DNA of 41,001 bases from Hydrogenophaga sp. (GTDB lineage: Bacteria > Pseudomonadota > Gammaproteobacteria > Burkholderiales > Burkholderiaceae_C): the NCBI GenBank assembly GCA_021154985.1, contig JAJNQE010000084.1, positions 1 to 41,001 on the forward strand, read 5' to 3'. The notes below the pieces were generated by a model. That model did not search any database. It was not told the origin of the DNA and saw nothing but the letters and a program-made list of their open reading frames with translations. How positions within the stretch are numbered: position 1 is the stretch's first letter; each line of letters begins with the position of its first letter. Made by a program: the position numbers and the translations under genes. Positions 7,994 to 16,261 of the stretch are shown here, in pieces.

Positions 7994-9063
7994 TTGACCC
8001 ATGCCAGCTTCCCCTGATTGGCCAAGTGGTGGCATGTCCCGGGGAGGTCTCCCGGACGCAGCCGTGGCAACAGAACGCTGTCGTTTACCTTCAGCCCCGC
8101 GACCGAAGAGAGCCCCGCATCGAGGCGCTCTTCTCCAGACTTGTGCTTGAGGCTATTTACGCTCGGCCGGACGCCCACCAGCACCATATCAAGCAGGATG
8201 TTGAACTCCTCTTCGCCGTATAGGTCTCGACTGAACATTTTTAACCCCTCCGCGCAGTAGAAAAGCGCACGGTGGCTCTGCAGATGCTCCAGGTAGCGCT
8301 GCTCCTGAAGCACCTCGAGGAGGGTCATCGGCTTTCCAGCATGCTCCTCGTACAGCCGACGCAGCTCTTCAACGTAGGCATGCTCGGCGATTGTCGGAAC
8401 AGCGGGAGTGGCTGGGTCGTCGCCACGTTCAGCTTCAATGCCGAACAGCTCGAAGTGCTTGGCTCGATTGAGCGCGTGCCATTCCAGAAGGTCGCGCAAC
8501 TGGCACTCCATGATGGTCGAGAAGTCGTAGGCGTCAATGACGGTCTTTACCTTTGGAGTCAGCTCTGCGCTCCGCCCCTTCAGCCCAGTCTTGCCCGCCG
8601 TCCACTCGTCAAGGAAGCGCTGCTTCAGTTCAGACGGCTTGCTGAGGAGGTTGTGCAAATCATTACCAACGCCTCGCGGCGCGCAGAGCAGGTACTGGCG
8701 CGGTGCCGGGTAGGTGCCCGCGACAAGCTGTAGGAAGAACTTCGCCAACTCAGGGAAGAAGTCCGAGGGCGTGATGCCGGTGCTGTAGTGCTTCGCCTGA
8801 AAGAGGTCCCACTGACCGGCCACGAGCGTTGGGACCAGTCGCGCCTCAACGTCGCGACCGCCATCACCTGCGCCACCGAGCTGCTTCACAGCCGCATACA
8901 TGGCTGCGTTGGGCAGCTTGCGTTGCCAGCAAGCTTCCTCAATGAACTTTTCCCACTGGTCAGGGGAGAAATGAAGAACAAGCGAAGACGGGGGCACTAC
9001 CCCGCGCTTCACTTCAAAGCTGTTCTTCCGCGGCTTGCGCGGTACAGACGTTGACTTCGCCAT
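7990..9063 (-). CDS. ABC-3C system effector: PD-(D/E)xK nuclease domain plus C-terminal ABC-3C domain
   Basis: The first gene of the operon, 357 residues from the chosen ATG. The N-terminal part (about 30-160) carries a restriction-endonuclease-like motif: the loop LGGAGDGGRDVEARL (Asp67, Asp71), then Gln89-Ala-Lys91 in WDLFQAKHYS, the D...QxK variant of PD-(D/E)xK. The C-terminal half (about 200-357) is helical with no enzyme motif and fits the C-terminal adaptor domain of ABC-3C effectors. An in-frame ATG at 9114 would add 17 residues, and the frame stays open to 9396, but the extra sequence is low in domain character. No good ribosome-binding site marks any of these starts. DNA is the likely target, unproven. 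Confidence 0.7.
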   Translation of the reverse strand: MAKSTSVPRKPRKNSFEVKRGVVPPSSLVLHFSPDQWEKFIEEACWQRKLPNAAMYAAVKQLGGAGDGGRDVEARLVPTLVAGQWDLFQAKHYSTGITPSDFFPELAKFFLQLVAGTYPAPRQYLLCAPRGVGNDLHNLLSKPSELKQRFLDEWTAGKTGLKGRSAELTPKVKTVIDAYDFSTIMECQLRDLLEWHALNRAKHFELFGIEAERGDDPATPAVPTIAEHAYVEELRRLYEEHAGKPMTLLEVLQEQRYLEHLQSHRALFYCAEGLKMFSRDLYGEEEFNILLDMVLVGVRPSVNSLKHKSGEERLDAGLSSVAGLKVNDSVLLPRLRPGDLPGTCHHLANQGKLAWVK

Positions 9064-9747
9064 CGCGTGTGAGGCAGCGCTGTTCGGCGCATGCGCTCCC
9101 CCCTTTCCTACCATGGCACTCGTTCGGCCACGTGCACGGAGTTTACCTACGGAGAAGGGTAGCAACTGCTTCAGCGCCGCCGCTGCTCGAAAAGGCGGCG
9201 TTCGGAACGGATGAAGGGACGAGACGACGACGACATGCGTCAGAGCATTTACGAGCAGACCTTGTGCTGGAGTCCGGATACAAGGTGACGTTGCTTTCAT
9301 TGGGCTAACGAGCCGTCGCGTCGCAGGCCGCGAATCCGCCGGACTCGCTGCCTGGTACTGAACGACCCCGAAGCAGCCGTTGGTGAACTTCCGCAATCAG
9401 TCTTCTACGGGCATCTAGCTACCGGCGTCGAAAGCACATCCAAGACGGGTTCTTTCGTTCGAACTGGTCGTGAGCAGTTGCCGATGGCCAACGCACAGAC
9501 CGATGATCTGTGACTGATAGACAGGGCCGTGAAGCCAAAAAACTCGTAGGCCGACGTGTCATGGTCGGAGACATTGCGATCTCTGCCTGAACAATCGCCC
9601 TCTTGGCACTACGCGGTGGCCGATCGATCCTTCAAAATGTTGAGCTGCGTACCTCGCGCAACTTGCCAAAGTCGAGCCACTTCCAACGCTTGTCCGTGCG
9701 GACCTCCACCAGCACGGCATGCATGAACTTCAAAATCAGGTAAGCCT
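9064..9747. other. Intergenic stretch upstream of the ABC-3C operon
   Basis: About 680 bp without a convincing gene. The right part of the effector frame stays open to 9396 and may hold its promoter and leader. A minus-strand frame at about 9632-9722 reads MHAVLVEVRTDKRWKWLDFG then KLREVRSSTF and stops. It looks like ordinary protein but is too short to assign, perhaps a remnant. Nothing else was recognised. Confidence 0.4.
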
Positions 9748-10005
9748 ATGAATGACGAGCATGATCTTATCGACTCGCCCCTGAATCAGACGTACAGGGC
9801 TAATGGTCGTTCCGTGGAAATTCATATCTACCGCATGCCGAATACCGGCTGGACTCTTGAGGTGGTGGATGACCAGAACAACTCTACAGTGTGGGATGGA
9901 GAATTTTCGACAGACAAAGAAGCGCTCGACACTGCCCTGGAAGACATCAAGGCAGAGGGAATCGAAGCCTTCATTGCCCGTCCGCCCAATCAACACTTGC
10001 ATTGA
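9748..10005 (+). CDS. Small hypothetical protein, 85 aa
   Basis: A compact acidic protein with the stretches YRANGRSVEIHIYRMPNTGW, TLEVVDDQNNSTVWDGEF and KEALDTALEDIKAEGIEAFI, predicted as a beta-rich N-terminal part followed by a C-terminal helix. I recall similar short proteins of unknown function in Proteobacteria but cannot name a family. The ATG follows AGGTAAG at a normal distance. It is alone on the plus strand between the ABC-3C promoter region and the IS91-family element. No function is proposed. Confidence 0.65.
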   Translation: MNDEHDLIDSPLNQTYRANGRSVEIHIYRMPNTGWTLEVVDDQNNSTVWDGEFSTDKEALDTALEDIKAEGIEAFIARPPNQHLH

Positions 10006-10412
10006 AGCCTCGAGAAGGTGGGGTATCCCGCACGTCTAGCGGCGTAAACGACAGTTCGAGTTAAGGGTTGTAGGACGCCCTCCCGCGCAGGCGCGCCGAC
10101 GACACACGCTGACCACGAAGGGTGGGCGTCGTACAAGCCTCTAGGGAGGAAACCGCGGGGAGCACCCATCTGGGCGTACCAGCTGGCAGCGCTTTGGGGA
10201 TTTGACAGTGCGCAGAGATGTTGGCGATGGCGACTGCGCCATCTGGCCAGTGCGCGACGGTGCCACCACGGCGTACCGTGCGATTCCACATAAGCATCCG
10301 CAGCCGATCTCGCAGGGGTCGCACCGTTGATTTCTGGGTCGGACACAGGGGTCTCCAGCGAGCCGTATTGAGCTCGCTCCAGACACACTCAAAGTTGCGA
10401 ACGCCGAGGTGC
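10006..10412. mobile_element. Non-coding terminal region of the IS91-family element (inferred)
   Basis: About 400 bp follow the IS91 transposase stop with no supported gene; overlapping open frames in all phases here are GC-driven. IS91-type elements carry a non-coding end next to the transposase. This stretch, including the GCGGCGTAAACGACAGTTCG segment near 10038-10057, probably is that end. The exact terminus and the GAAC/CAAG-type target were not fixed. Confidence 0.4.
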
Positions 10413-11618
10413 TCACGGTGGTCCTCGCTGGTGTGGAAGGGGAACGGGCTGTCCGCGCGCGAACGTCTCGACGATGAGCATCATCGCGCCGCAGTGAACA
10501 CACACGAAGATCGGGCGGATCTGCTCGGCCGCACCGAACCCGACCTCCTCGGGCATTTCGCTCGGTGCCTCGGGCATGAGCAGCTGGCGCGCCTGCTCGA
10601 TGCACTCCCGCCGATGGATATTGGCCAGCAGCCCGTAGTGCCGGATGCGGTGGAACCCGCCGGGCAAGACGTGCAGCAGGAAGCGGCGCATGAACTCCTC
10701 GGGCGAGAGCGTCATCGTCTTGTGGCGTGTCTTGCCTTGACCTCGGTCCTTGTCGCGGTAGTCCTTCCAGCGGAACGTCACACCTCTCTCGTCGTACGCC
10801 ACCAAGCGCGAGTTGGAGATGGCCACCCGGTGCGTGTAGCGCGAGAGGTAGGCCAGCACAGCTTGAGGCCCCGCAAACGGCTTCTTGGCATAGACCACCC
10901 ATTCACACCGGCGCAGCGGTGCGAGCCACCGCGCGAAGGCCTTCGGATCGGCCAGCGCGGCGTGTTGCGAGAAGAACTGCAACGTGCCTGCGCGGTGCTC
11001 CTGCTCCAGTGCTTCCAGGAAGAGCCGCCGGAACAGGCGCGAGAGCATACGCACCGGCAGGAAGAAGCCCGGTCGGCAAGCCACCCAACGCTCGCCGTCC
11101 AGCGAGAGCCCGCCGCCGGGCACGATGCCGTGCACGTGCGGGTGGTGCGTGAGCGCCGAACCCCAGGTGTGCAGCACCAGAGTGACACCGATCTGCGCAC
11201 CCAGTTGCCGAGGATCGGCGGCGATGGTGCGCAACGTCTGTGCCGCCACCTCGAACAGCAGGCCATAGACGACGGCCTTGTTCCAGTACGCGATCTCGCT
11301 GATGGGTGCGGGCAGCGTGAAGACCACGTGGAAGTAGTCCACGGGCAGCAGGTCGGCCTGACGCGCATCCAGCCAGCGCTGCGCAGCCCTGGCCTGGCAT
11401 TTGGGGCAATGGCGGTTGCGGCAGGAGTTGTAAGCGACCTGCAGGCGCTGGCAGTCTTCACAGCGCAGCACATGTCCCCCCAGTGCCGCGCTGCGGCACT
11501 GCTCGATGGCTGTCATGACCTTGAGCTGACCCAGGCTCAGGTGGGAGCGCTGGGCTTGCCGCCAGGCCGGCCCGTGGGTGCGGAAGATGTCCGCCACCTC
11601 CAGGGCAGCGGTGCCCAT
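10413..11618 (-). CDS. IS91-family transposase (Y2 HUH rolling-circle type)
   Basis: A 401-residue transposase, full length for the family. An N-terminal zinc-binding region has Cys53, Cys56, Cys66, Cys71 and Cys74 (LRCEDCQRL, CRNRHCPKCQ). The HUH metal site is HHPHVHGIVPGGG with His161 and His163. The two catalytic tyrosines lie in AYLSRYTHR (Tyr257, Tyr261), the YxxxY arrangement of IS91 that nicks and rejoins single-stranded DNA in rolling-circle transposition. It sits 8 bp downstream of a companion tyrosine-recombinase gene that is frameshifted. The transposase itself looks intact. Confidence 0.92.
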   Translation of the reverse strand: MGTAALEVADIFRTHGPAWRQAQRSHLSLGQLKVMTAIEQCRSAALGGHVLRCEDCQRLQVAYNSCRNRHCPKCQARAAQRWLDARQADLLPVDYFHVVFTLPAPISEIAYWNKAVVYGLLFEVAAQTLRTIAADPRQLGAQIGVTLVLHTWGSALTHHPHVHGIVPGGGLSLDGERWVACRPGFFLPVRMLSRLFRRLFLEALEQEHRAGTLQFFSQHAALADPKAFARWLAPLRRCEWVVYAKKPFAGPQAVLAYLSRYTHRVAISNSRLVAYDERGVTFRWKDYRDKDRGQGKTRHKTMTLSPEEFMRRFLLHVLPGGFHRIRHYGLLANIHRRECIEQARQLLMPEAPSEMPEEVGFGAAEQIRPIFVCVHCGAMMLIVETFARGQPVPLPHQRGPP

Positions 11619-11625
11619 GGTGGGC

Positions 11626-12490
11626 CTACGCGGTGCTGAGCTGCTCCAGCGGGCTGACCACCTCGCGCAAGACCTCGGTGGCCACCTGCGCGTACATGGC
11701 CGTCGTCTCCAGCTTCTTGTGTCCCAGCAGGACCTGGATCACCCGGATGTCCACCTTCTGCTCCAGCAGGTGGGTCGCAAAGCTGTGGCGCAGCGTGTGC
11801 ATGGACACGCGCTTGTCGATGTGCGCCGACTCGGCCGCCATGTGAATGGCGCGGTTGAGTTGGCGGGTTGTGAGCGGGTCGACGGGATTCATGCCCGGGA
11901 ACAACCAACCGCCTTCGAGCATCTTGCCTTGGGCGCGCGCCACGCGCCACCAGACTCGCAGGCGCTCCAGCAGCACGGGCGAGAGCATGGCGTAGCGGTC
12001 CTTGCTGCCCTTGCCTTGCTCCACGCGCAGCGTCATGCGCTGGCTGTCGATGTCGCCGACCTTCAAGGAAACCACCTCGCTGGCACGCAGGCCCGTGGCG
12101 TAGGCCAGCGACAGCGCGGTCTGGTGCTTGAGGTTGGGTGCCGCTGCGATCAGGCGCGCCACTTCCTCGCACCGGCAAGGTGCGGGGCACATGAACGGGC
12201 TGCATCTTGGCCGTCAGGTCTGCGCGGTCCAGCGTGATCTCGCAGAAAAACTTCAGCCCGGTGATGGTGGCGTTGAGAGTGGTAGGTGAGGTGCCCTGGT
12301 CCACCAGGTACAGCTGGAAGTTGCGCAGCTCTTCCACGGTGGCGGTGTCCGGAGGACGGTGAAGGTACGCGGCAAGCCGGCGCACGGCTCGGATGTAGGC
12401 GGTCTGCGTCTTGGGGGCCAGCTTGCGCATCCGCATGTCCTCGAGCATGCGCTGGCGCAACGGTGAGACCGTCGGATGGGGTGCATTCAT
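11626..12490 (-). pseudogene. IS91-associated tyrosine recombinase, frameshifted
   Basis: Two frames together make one XerC/D-like recombinase. The N-terminal part (from 12490) reads RMLEDMRMRKLAPKTQTAYI and further to LTAKMQPVHVPRTLPV. The rest continues in another frame from about 12175 as CEEVARLIAAAPNLKHQTAL and carries the catalytic residues: Arg in GLRASEVVSL, Lys in GKGSKDRY, HTLRHSFATHLLE, LLGHKKLETTAMYAQV. The join lies where a conserved LPVVLSPEEVARL-like stretch would be expected, so a small out-of-frame deletion near 12170-12180 is likely. The N-terminal DNA-binding and catalytic halves are thus separated. It is the usual partner of IS91 transposases in this element type. Confidence 0.8.
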
Positions 12491-13173
12491 GATGGTGCTC
12501 CTGTCGTGATCGAGGCCAATTGCCTAGGCTCACAACATCGGCGCGTGCACCATCGCCGTCAACCAACCATCCCAGCTCGGAGACTACCGCGAGAGCAGTT
12601 TAGTCCCCAGACTGAACTGAGTCATTAGGGATTGAGCTCATGGCTGGCAGCGTCGGCCGTCAACGGTCATTAGACGGTCGACCATGAGTATGGCCGCTTC
12701 ACGCTCAGGACCGGGTTTTTGGCCATCATTGATAGCGGTCCGTAAGCGAACGACCGCATGTGCTTAATGCGAGTTGGTGCTCCCGACCCTTAGCGGCAAT
12801 AGTTTTGTCAAAGCGCTGATGTAGAAAGCAAATAGCGACCATAAGTGTTGCGTCCTACAGCCCGCTCAATGACGTTGCCGATCGTCGACGTCCATCCGCA
12901 CTGCATCGCGATCGAAGTCAGCGGCAATGCGGCCCGATAGTCCTGAAGTGACCAGCCAGCGTATCGACAGTGCGTTCTGCCATAGCCGGTACTGCTGAGC
13001 AAGCTGGCGTTCCTGTTCTCCGCCGTCGCCGATGGAGCGCATGGTGACACCGCGATCTGGAGTTTGAGCCCCCCCACCATTCCTTCGTGGCGGGAACTTT
13101 GGCGGGTGATCCCCCGCTATGAGCACCGTCTCTTTGGACAAACCCGATGGCCAACAGCCCGCACCAGCCTTCA
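12491..13173. other. Spacer between the IS91 element and the cobO copy
   Basis: About 680 bp. The left part presumably holds the other end of the IS91 element. I see no rRNA/tRNA, riboswitch or recognised gene. A possible 58-codon frame at 12866-13042 is listed separately. Confidence 0.4.
12866..13042 (-). CDS. Possible small protein, 58 aa
   Basis: The frame starts MRSIGDGGEQERQLAQQYRL and ends GRIAADFDRDAVRMDVDD followed by RQRH. The helical, charged composition resembles small accessory proteins of integrative elements that end in an RIA-x-D/Y-x-x-D/E-A motif, but I cannot assign it to a family. No clear ribosome-binding site was seen. It could be an intact small gene or a fragment. Confidence 0.25.
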   Translation of the reverse strand: MRSIGDGGEQERQLAQQYRLWQNALSIRWLVTSGLSGRIAADFDRDAVRMDVDDRQRH

Positions 13174-13743
13174 TCAGTCATCGATGCCTCGCTGGGCTGG
13201 CACGCCCGCTTTGAAATGATGCTTGATCAACGTCATTTCTGTCACCGTATCGGCCAGCTCGATCAGCTTTGCAGGAGCACCGCGCCCGGTGAGCACCACG
13301 TGCACGTGCTGCTGGAGCTCCCGCAGGCAGGCGAGAACGGCATCCAGGGGTATCCAACCGTGGCACAGCGGAAACATGATTTTGTCCAGCACCACTAGGG
13401 AGTGTTTGCCAGCGCGGATCGTAGCCTCGGCTCTGGCCCAGCCTTGCAACACGAGTCCGGCCGAGTGGTGCATATCGCAGCTCTTCCAGCTAAAGCCGTC
13501 GCCAAGACCCTCAATAGGAATGCCGAGCTGCTCGAGAAGGCGATGTTCTCCGAACCGCGTCTTCGGCATCTTCACGAACTGGTAAACCTTCACCTCCTTG
13601 CCATGGCCGTGCTCAAGTAGGGCCAAGCCTAATGCGGCCGTGCTCTTACCCTTGCCGGAACCAGTGTGCACTGTTATCAAACCGCGCCGTTCCTCTTGTT
13701 GCGCGTCCACATACGGTTGGACTGGTAGAGCTTCAATGTTCAT
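13174..13743 (-). CDS. cobO: Divergent second copy of cob(I)yrinic acid a,c-diamide adenosyltransferase
   Basis: A 189-residue CobO/BtuR-type protein. The P-loop HTGSGKGKSTAALG, VKVYQFVKMPKTRFGEHRLL and the C-terminal TEMTLIKHHFKAGVPAQRG all align with the cobO at 24470-25039, which has the same length. The enzyme transfers the adenosyl group of ATP to the corrin cobalt. In this copy the conserved acidic pair of the LDE motif is VVLDKIMFPL, with Lys for Glu, whereas the other copy has VVLDEIMYPL. Other drift includes KSCDMHHSAG. It is read away from the main cluster, 6 bp after a membrane-protein gene. I suspect reduced or lost activity, though the frame is intact. Confidence 0.85.
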   Translation of the reverse strand: MNIEALPVQPYVDAQQEERRGLITVHTGSGKGKSTAALGLALLEHGHGKEVKVYQFVKMPKTRFGEHRLLEQLGIPIEGLGDGFSWKSCDMHHSAGLVLQGWARAEATIRAGKHSLVVLDKIMFPLCHGWIPLDAVLACLRELQQHVHVVLTGRGAPAKLIELADTVTEMTLIKHHFKAGVPAQRGIDD

Positions 13744-13749
13744 AGTGGG

Positions 13750-14175
13750 TCAGGCTACGTTGTTAAGACTGCGCTCCACCAGCGAGGTGCCTTCGAGAAG
13801 GCGCAGCGTCTTGGCAATGGCCAGGATGGCAAGGTCGATCAGGGGTTCAAGCAACACGACTGTCATGTAGGCCGCGGCGAAGCTTCCGATGCTGGAAAGG
13901 TTATCGGCGTCAAAGCCCTGGCTGTAGAGAGCCCAGAAGCCCACCCACAAAACGATGCCGCCCTGGTGGGCCAGATACAGCTCGAGTGTATGCGCAGAGC
14001 GGATGTCGGCGTAGCCTACGTCAGCGGGGATCACCTTGTGGGCCAGTGCGGCGGTGGCGAACAGCGGCACCTGCAGTGTTGTGACGTTCATGCCGTACTG
14101 CGGCAGGTCGGTGGGGGCGAAGAACAGCCTCTGGATCAGCAGACCGGCAGCAAGTCCAACGGCTGCTTGACCCAC
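13750..14175 (-). CDS. Hypothetical membrane protein upstream of the cobO copy, N-terminus uncertain
   Basis: A 141-residue open frame from a GTG. Hydrophobic segments lie at about 3-18 (AAVGLAAGLLIQRLFF), 32-46, 72-86 (GIVLWVGFWALYSQG) and 97-120 (FAAAYMTVVLLEPLIDLAIL), so it is probably an inner-membrane protein. The family was not recognised. In the next frame a better beginning, VSEVHFIVGSALLLCW from a GTG at 14225, would join this one through a single-base shift near 14185, so the 5' end may be frameshifted. A diverged partial copy with two stops lies at 16262-16501, next to cobA. It precedes the cobO copy by 6 bp, suggesting cotranscription and perhaps a cobalt or corrin role. Confidence 0.55.
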   Translation of the reverse strand: MGQAAVGLAAGLLIQRLFFAPTDLPQYGMNVTTLQVPLFATAALAHKVIPADVGYADIRSAHTLELYLAHQGGIVLWVGFWALYSQGFDADNLSSIGSFAAAYMTVVLLEPLIDLAILAIAKTLRLLEGTSLVERSLNNVA

Positions 14176-14285
14176 GCCCAGCAGAGCAGCAAGGCGGAAC
14201 CCACAATGAAGTGAACCTCGGACACCCTTGGAGTAGCGCCCCCCTTGGGTCTGGCGTCCTTGTCGCGGGATTTGTGATGATTTTC

Positions 14286-14450
14286 CTAGCTGTGTCCGCG
14301 AGCGGTATCCGCTTGCCTCCGGCGCTGCTCCAAGTGCAACTTGGCCGACGTGATAGCGGTCAAGCGACCGTTGAACGACTCGATAAGCCCGTTGTCCGTG
14401 GGCTTTCCAGGCTGTGTGTGGTCGAGACCTACGGGAGGGGGCACGAACCG
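14286..14450 (-). pseudogene. IS3-family OrfB relic (3' catalytic fragment)
   Basis: The minus-strand frame reads VGLDHTQPGKPTDNGLIESF followed by NGRL, the conserved end of the IS3-family rve/DDE domain that contains the last catalytic Glu. Immediately after NGRL the match is lost, and the frame closes after TARGHS. Nothing of the rest of the transposase is nearby. This is a small scar between the membrane-protein gene and the cobalamin riboswitch. It is unrelated in position to the IS3 element at the window start. Confidence 0.75.
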
Positions 14451-14494
14451 GGCGCTGTATGGTGAGTACTGGGCCTCCCCGTTATACTCACGAA

Positions 14495-14722
14495 CGTTGG
14501 TGCTCGCGGTGTGGTTCACATGCTGCAGTTCAACGGGAAGCAGGAGGGCGAGTCCACAAGGACGAACCTAACCTGCGCTGCCCCCGCAACGGTAAGCAGA
14601 CGAGAGACCCGACGCAGATCGGGCCCCTCCGCTTTCATCACGCAGCCACTGGACGACACACGTTGTTGTCTGGGAAGGCGATGAAGGTTGTTCTGTCAGC
14701 CCGGATACCGGCCAACAAGGTG
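14495..14722 (+). promoter_or_regulatory. Cobalamin (AdoCbl) riboswitch
   Basis: The plus strand shows the conserved core in order: GTTGGTGC (about 14496), CAACGGGAAGCAGG (14531), GCTGCCCCCGCAACGGTAAG (14578), GCCACTGG (14645), CTGGGAAGGCGATGAAGG (14670) and the B12 box in GTCAGCCCGGATACCGGCC (14695). These are the signature blocks of the cobalamin riboswitch, which represses downstream expression when adenosylcobalamin is bound. It heads the cobB-to-bluB cluster. No intrinsic terminator was seen after it, so control by translation of cobB or another platform is possible. A TATACT hexamer at 14483 is a weak -10 candidate. Confidence 0.93.
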
Positions 14723-14866
14723 GTGGTGCGTCTGGCAACGGGCAGTCCACTTTTACGCTCAAGCACTGTCGGGGAAGGCGGTGAGGGCTTCTGCTTGTGT
14801 TTTCTCGCCTATGGCTTCAAGTCCTTTGCATGCGGACCCCGCAGTGATGTGGTTGGCTTGCACCCG

Positions 14867-16216
14867 GTGGTAACCCGGGTCCACCGCCCTGCGATCCTGG
14901 TCGCCGCGCCGGCCTCTGGGCAAGGTAAAACCACGGTCACCGCTGCACTTGCGCGCTTGCATGCGCGGCAGGGCCGGCGGGTGCGGGCATTCAAGTGTGG
15001 GCCGGACTTTCTGGACCCGATGTGGCTGGAACTGGCGACTGGCCAGCCGGTGCACAACGTGGACCTCTGGATGACCGGCGAGGACGACGTACGGGCGCGC
15101 CTGTACGCCTCTGCGCAGGACGCCGATCTGGTGATTGTCGAAGGGGCCATGGGCCTGTTTGACGGGGAGCCAAGTGCTGCGGACCTGGCGCGCCGTTTCG
15201 GCTTGCGAGTGCTGGCGGTCATCGATGCGTCGGCTATGTCTGCAACTTTTGGTGCATTGGCCTTTGGCCTGCAGCACTACCGTGCGGGCTTGCCCTGGGC
15301 CGGGGTGCTAGCGAACCGCGTGGGCAGCCCGCGGCATGCGCAGCTGCTGCAGGCTGCGTTGCCAGCCGGCGACGCGATAGCACCAGCGAGTTGGCTGGGG
15401 GCAGTGATGCGCAACGCCGCATTCAAGCTGCCGGAGCGTCACCTGGGACTGACCGTCGCGGGCGAACTGCCAGACGCGCTAGCCCGCCTGGATGCGGCCG
15501 CCGATGCACTCCAGCACACCTCCCTGGGTCAGATGGATGCCGAGGCCCTACAGCGCTGGTCGGTGGCGTTCGACTCACCGCCTGAAATGCAGCCCACACC
15601 CAGGTTGCTGACGGGTCAGACCGTAGCGGTGGCGCGTGATGCTGCTTTCTGCTTCATTTACGCCGCCAACCTAGACACGCTTCGTGAGCTCGGCGCGAAG
15701 CTGGTGTTTTTCTCGCCGCTGGCCAACGAGCCGGTGCCCGCCTGCGACGCGGTATGGCTACCCGGCGGATACCCGGAACTGCACACGCACGCTCTGGCCG
15801 ACAGTCTGACGTGCCGCGACAGCCTGAAGGCTCATGTGGCGCAGGGGCGGCCCCTTTGGGCTGAGTGCGGCGGCATGATGGCGTTGTTCGATGCAATCGT
15901 GGACACCGAAGGAAATCACCACCCAGCCTGGGGCCTCTTGCCCGGGCTAGTGCGCATGCAGCCACGGCTAGCGGGGCTGGGTATGCAGCAGTTGGCGCTG
16001 TCTGCCGGGGTTTTACGCGGCCATACCTTTCACTACTCGACCTGCGAAACAGCACTGCAGCCAACAAAACGCACGGACCCCGGCCGCAGTGGCGCTGCTG
16101 GAACGGGAGAAGCGCTGTATCAGCACGGCGCCGTGCGCGCAAGTTACTTCCATGCCTGGATGGCATCCAGTCCGGCGGCAGCTGCCGCCTTGCTGTCACC
16201 GGGTACTTTGGCATGA
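14867..16216 (+). CDS. cobB: Cobyrinic acid (hydrogenobyrinic acid) a,c-diamide synthase
   Basis: About 449 residues. An N-terminal CbiA/dethiobiotin synthetase-like ATPase domain has the P-loop APASGQGKTT, then FKCGPDFLDPMW and VEGAMGLFDG. A C-terminal class-III glutamine amidotransferase has WLPGGYPELH and the catalytic Cys334 in AECGGMM. The enzyme amidates the a and c side chains with glutamine and ATP. The frame is open far upstream through the riboswitch, so the start is uncertain. GTG 14867 (before TRVHRPAILVAAP) gives the expected short N-terminus, with GTG 14849 or TTG 14858 as alternatives. It is the first gene under the riboswitch, with a leader of about 145 nt. Confidence 0.9.
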   Translation: MVTRVHRPAILVAAPASGQGKTTVTAALARLHARQGRRVRAFKCGPDFLDPMWLELATGQPVHNVDLWMTGEDDVRARLYASAQDADLVIVEGAMGLFDGEPSAADLARRFGLRVLAVIDASAMSATFGALAFGLQHYRAGLPWAGVLANRVGSPRHAQLLQAALPAGDAIAPASWLGAVMRNAAFKLPERHLGLTVAGELPDALARLDAAADALQHTSLGQMDAEALQRWSVAFDSPPEMQPTPRLLTGQTVAVARDAAFCFIYAANLDTLRELGAKLVFFSPLANEPVPACDAVWLPGGYPELHTHALADSLTCRDSLKAHVAQGRPLWAECGGMMALFDAIVDTEGNHHPAWGLLPGLVRMQPRLAGLGMQQLALSAGVLRGHTFHYSTCETALQPTKRTDPGRSGAAGTGEALYQHGAVRASYFHAWMASSPAAAAALLSPGTLA

Positions 16217-16261
16217 GCTCGAGCACGCCGCGCAACGTCTGCCCCGTCCAACCGACACGCG

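Noticed and set aside
10218..11639. 473-codon plus-strand open frame opposite the IS91 transposase
   Set aside because: The minus-strand transposase has all catalytic motifs; the opposite frame has none.
14414..14866. Upstream extension of the cobB frame
   Set aside because: It translates the riboswitch and leader, which are RNA elements; the CobB domain begins only at about 14880.
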